Assembly: GCA_031255075.1 (NCBI GenBank)
Contig: JAIRTF010000092.1
Coordinates: forward strand, 1-7,511
Source of the DNA: Bifidobacteriaceae bacterium
GTDB lineage: Bacteria > Actinomycetota > Actinomycetes > Actinomycetales > WQXJ01
Reading direction: 5' to 3'
Length of the DNA: 7,511 bases
The translations under genes and the position numbers were made by a program. The notes under the pieces were generated by a model. That model was not told the DNA's origin. It did no database searches and was given only the letters and a program-made list of their open reading frames with translations. Shown here in pieces: positions 5,777-7,511 of this stretch; the stretch's first letter is position 1, and each line of letters opens with the position of its first letter.

Positions 5777-6054
5777 CACAGGGGCTAAATGAGGCCACAC
5801 CGCGCACGTCACATCGCAAGACCAGGCGCGGTTTGGTGATCAGCGACAAGATGGCCAAGACCGTCGTGGTACGGCTCGAGGACCGGGTCAAGCATCCGCT
5901 CTACGGCAAGGTCATGACGCATGTGTCCAAGGTCAAAGCCCATGATGAGGCTGAAACCGCCGGCGTGGGCGATCTGGTTCTGATCATGGAGACCCGGCCG
6001 CTCAGCGCCACCAAGCGCTGGCGGGTGGTCGAAATCCTGGAGAAGGCGAAGTAG
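5773..6054 (+). CDS. rpsQ: 30S ribosomal protein S17
   Basis: S17 is an OB-fold protein that binds the 5' domain of 16S rRNA early in 30S assembly. The product has 93 residues. The core starts at about residue 16: KTRRGLVISDKMAKTVVVRLEDRVKHPLYGKVM, then KAHDEAETAGVGDLVLIMETRPLSATKRWRVVEIL, both highly diagnostic. The first 15 residues (MTQGLNEATPRTSHR) are a variable N-terminal extension as often seen in the family. ATG 5773 lies in an ATGA overlap with the rpmC stop. rplN begins only 6 bases after the stop, so the S10 and spc blocks appear to be one transcription unit here. Confidence 0.97.
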   Translation: MTQGLNEATPRTSHRKTRRGLVISDKMAKTVVVRLEDRVKHPLYGKVMTHVSKVKAHDEAETAGVGDLVLIMETRPLSATKRWRVVEILEKAK

Positions 6055-6060
6055 AGCACC

Positions 6061-6429
6061 ATGATTCAACAAGAAACACGCTTGCGGGTCGCGGACAACA
6101 CCGGTGCCAAAGAGATCCTCTGCATCCGGGTGCTCGGTGGTTCCGGCCGCCGCTACGCCTCGATCGGGGACACCATTGTGGCCACTGTCAAAGACGCCAT
6201 CCCGGGCGGCAACGTCAAGAAGGGTGATGTGGTCAAGGCCGTGGTGGTGCGAGTCGCCAAGGAACGCCGCCGCCCAGACGGCAGCTACATCCGCTTCGAT
6301 GAGAACGCGGCGGTCATCTTGAAGAGCGATGGCGAACCGCGCGGCACCCGCATCTTTGGCCCAGTCGGCCGGGAACTGCGGGACAAGAAGTTCATGAAGA
6401 TCATTTCTTTGGCGCCGGAGGTTCTCTAG
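6061..6429 (+). CDS. rplN: 50S ribosomal protein L14
   Basis: L14 binds 23S rRNA at the subunit interface (bridge B8) and is the target of the silencing factor RsfS. The 122-residue product has the exact family length. It begins MIQQETRLRVADNTGAKE and contains CIRVLGGSGRRYASIGD (21-37), VKKGDVVKAVVVR, DGSYIRFDENAAVIL (73-87), GTRIFGPVGRELR and the end KIISLAPEVL. The spacing before it is tight; GGAGAAGG within the end of rpsQ can serve as ribosome binding site. Downstream is the only wide gap of the cluster (69 bases to rplX). Confidence 0.98.
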   Translation: MIQQETRLRVADNTGAKEILCIRVLGGSGRRYASIGDTIVATVKDAIPGGNVKKGDVVKAVVVRVAKERRRPDGSYIRFDENAAVILKSDGEPRGTRIFGPVGRELRDKKFMKIISLAPEVL

Positions 6430-6495
6430 ATGCCGGCTTTGAGATGTGTTGGCCGGGGCGTTCGCCCCAGCCAGATTGTTGTGGAGGTGAGGTAG
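6430..6495 (+). CDS. Possible 21-residue micro-ORF between rplN and rplX
   Basis: ATG 6430 follows the rplN stop directly (TAGATG), and the frame runs 21 codons to TAG 6493-6495, three bases before the rplX start. GGAGG at 6417-6421 is 8 bases upstream, an ideal ribosome binding site position. The frame is the same as that of both rplN and rplX. The peptide begins MPALRCVGRGVRP and ends IVVEVR; I recognise no family. It contains the hairpin 6450-6473. It may be a translational relay that carries ribosomes to rplX, a remnant, or chance: a stop-free 66-base frame in GC-rich DNA is not rare. Confidence 0.35.
   Translation: MPALRCVGRGVRPSQIVVEVR
6450..6473 (+). promoter_or_regulatory. Hairpin in the rplN-rplX gap
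   Basis: GGGGC (6455-6459) pairs with GCCCC (6464-6468) around a GTTC tetraloop. After one C-A mismatch (6454/6469), TGGC (6450-6453) pairs with GCCA (6470-6473), giving nine pairs in total. No T run follows, so it is not a typical terminator. It ends 10 bases before the rplX ribosome binding site. It could be an mRNA stability or processing element or a protein-binding site. Confidence 0.5.
6483..6492 (+). promoter_or_regulatory. Ribosome binding site of rplX
   Basis: GGAGGTGAGG lies 6-11 bases before ATG 6499, depending on which GAGG is used. It is a strong site and fixes the rplX start at 6499. It overlaps the last codons of the 21-codon frame. Confidence 0.75.
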
Positions 6496-6498
6496 CCC

Positions 6499-6834
6499 AT
6501 GGCGAAGATCAAGAAGGGTGACCTGGTGCAGGTCATTTCCGGCCGCGACCGCGGCAAACAAGGTCGCGTCCTGGCGGTGGCCAATGACCGGCTGATTGTT
6601 GAAGGTGTCCAGCGGGTGACCAAGCACACCAAAGTTGGTCAGTCGGCTCGCGGCGCCAAGACCGGCGGCATCGAAACCGTTGAAGCGCCCATCCACATCT
6701 CCAACGTGCAGGTGGTGGACCCGGAAACGAAGAAGCCAACCCGGGTGGGCCATCGCATCGAAACCGTTGAGCGTAACGGCCGCACCCGCCAGGTCCGGGT
6801 CCGCTACGCGAAGAAGTCCGGGAAGGAGCTGTAG
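6499..6834 (+). CDS. rplX: 50S ribosomal protein L24
   Basis: L24 is an assembly initiator of the 50S subunit, located near the tunnel exit. The product has 111 residues, within the bacterial range (about 100-115). It begins MAKIKKGDLVQVISGRDRGKQGRVL, which is the KOW motif, followed by VEGVQRVTKHTK (35-46), the segment GGIETVEAPIHISNVQVVDPE (56-76) and a basic end. It is separated from rplN by 69 bases but is only 2 bases from rplE. The TAG-CCC before its ATG ends a frame that would otherwise extend upstream. Confidence 0.97.
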   Translation: MAKIKKGDLVQVISGRDRGKQGRVLAVANDRLIVEGVQRVTKHTKVGQSARGAKTGGIETVEAPIHISNVQVVDPETKKPTRVGHRIETVERNGRTRQVRVRYAKKSGKEL

Positions 6835-6836
6835 CC

Positions 6837-7511
6837 ATGGCAGACAAGGACCCAGCCGCTCAGCCTGAAGCAGCTGACAAGCCGGCCGCCAAAGACGCCA
6901 AGCAGGCGCCGGCCAAAGCTGAATCAACCGCCGCGGAAGGTACGGCGAAGAAGGCCCCGGCCAAGAAGGCTCCCTCCAAAGCCGGAGACAAGCCTGCCAA
7001 GGAAGCAGCCGCCAAGAAGGACTCCGCCAAGGCTGAGCCCGCCAAGAAGGCTGCCGATGCCGCGCCGGCCCAACCCCGCACGCTGCCCCGCTTGAAGCAG
7101 CGTTACCGCGCGGAGATTGTGCCGGCGATGCGGGAACAGTTCGAGTTGCGGAACGTCAACCAGGTGCCCACGCTGACCAAGATTGTGGTCAACATGGGCG
7201 TTGGCGAGGCCGCCAAAGACTCCAAACTGATCGATGGCGCCGTTGGCGACCTGACCTTGATCACCGGCCAAAAGCCGATTGTGACCAAGGCCCGCAAATC
7301 GATCGCCCAGTTCAAGTTGCGTGAAGGTATGCCGATTGGCGCTCACGTGACCCTGCGGGGTGACCGGATGTGGGAGTTCTTGGACCGGCTGCTGACCATA
7401 GCCCTGCCGCGTATCCGCGACTTCCGGGGCCTGTCAGACCGCCAGTTTGACGGTCGTGGCAACTACACCTTTGGTCTCACCGAACAGTCCATGTTCCATG
7501 AGATTGACCAA
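6837..7511 (+). CDS. rplE: 50S ribosomal protein L5, partial, with about 80-residue N-terminal extension
   Basis: L5 binds 5S rRNA in the central protuberance and contacts P-site tRNA. The window holds 225 codons without a stop; about 40 residues of the core should lie beyond the right edge. The core starts near residue 84: PRLKQRYRAEIVPAMREQF, then VPTLTKIVVNMGVGEAAKDSK (110-130), TGQKPIVTKARKSIAQFKLREG (143-164), GAHVTLRGDRMWEF and PRIRDFRGLSDRQFDGRGNY (191-210). Residues 1-80 are a low-complexity head of Ala, Lys, Pro and Asp/Glu with AKKAP-type units. ATG 6837 is backed by AAGGAG at 6823-6828, 8 bases upstream. The extension has no Met after M1 and the core lacks a well-placed internal start, so the extension is probably translated. 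Confidence 0.95.
   Translation, partial: MADKDPAAQPEAADKPAAKDAKQAPAKAESTAAEGTAKKAPAKKAPSKAGDKPAKEAAAKKDSAKAEPAKKAADAAPAQPRTLPRLKQRYRAEIVPAMREQFELRNVNQVPTLTKIVVNMGVGEAAKDSKLIDGAVGDLTLITGQKPIVTKARKSIAQFKLREGMPIGAHVTLRGDRMWEFLDRLLTIALPRIRDFRGLSDRQFDGRGNYTFGLTEQSMFHEIDQ
6840..7080 (+). repeat. Low-complexity GCC/AAG tract encoding the L5 head
   Basis: The tract uses the same codon vocabulary as the rplD tail: GCCAAGAAGGC occurs at several places here and in 1938-2267. At the protein level it gives repeats such as TAKKAPAKKAPSKAG (36-50) and AEPAKKAADAAPAQP (66-80). The order is irregular, so this is compositional similarity rather than an exact tandem repeat. Confidence 0.7.

Noticed and set aside
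6450..6473. Rho-independent terminator between rplN and rplX
   Set aside because: The hairpin is followed by AGATTGTTG and not by a U run, and essential spc genes continue directly downstream.
5809..6927. 372-codon antisense frame across rpsQ, rplN, rplX and rplE
   Set aside because: Long, but it lies wholly opposite four conserved ribosomal genes and shows no family resemblance; it is explained by GC-rich codon usage on the coding strand.
1..7511. Mobile elements, CRISPR arrays, tRNA genes, defence or biosynthetic genes
   Set aside because: None seen. The window is filled by conserved ribosomal protein genes, and the only repeats are the coding low-complexity tails and short inverted repeats.

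Overview
The window is a GC-rich stretch of a bacterial chromosome holding the front and middle of the S10-spc ribosomal protein cluster, all on the + strand. The gene order is rpsJ, rplC, rplD, rplW, rplB, rpsS, rplV, rpsC, rplP, rpmC, rpsQ, rplN, rplX and rplE, with rplE cut by the right edge. Several features point to an actinobacterium: high GC, GTG starts for rplW and rpsC, a long L22, an L29 beginning MAVGSKDL, and an L3 with SIGACATP where E. coli has SIGQNQTP. I cannot place it more finely from sequence alone.

Layout: bases 1-303 contain no convincing gene. They hold GC-rich inverted repeats at the left end, a possible promoter near 95-123 overlapping a small palindrome, and a leader with potential hairpins. 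From 304 onward genes are tightly packed, with gaps of 0-33 bases or overlaps of 1 or 4 bases. The S10 block (rpsJ to rpsQ) runs into the spc block (rplN onward) across 6 bases with no visible terminator. The one wider gap is the 69 bases between rplN and rplX. It is almost filled by an unannotated 21-codon frame with a good ribosome binding site and an internal hairpin.

Function: all fourteen proteins belong to the ribosome. L3, L4, L22, L23, L2, L16, L29, L14, L24 and L5 are in the 50S subunit; S10, S19, S3 and S17 are in the 30S. Stop-start overlaps at rplD/rplW, rpsS/rplV, rplV/rpsC and rpmC/rpsQ suggest translational coupling.

The cores are conserved and ordinary. What is unusual is the set of low-complexity Ala/Lys/Pro/Glu extensions on L4 (C-terminal, about 108 residues), L29 (C-terminal, about 49) and L5 (N-terminal, about 80), plus an Arg/Gly-rich tail on S3. 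No mobile element, CRISPR array, tRNA, rRNA or defence system is visible, and I see no wholly new system. The points most worth a second look are the polyelectrolyte tails, the way some tail ends double as ribosome binding sites, the rplN-rplX micro-ORF with its hairpin, and the structured leader.
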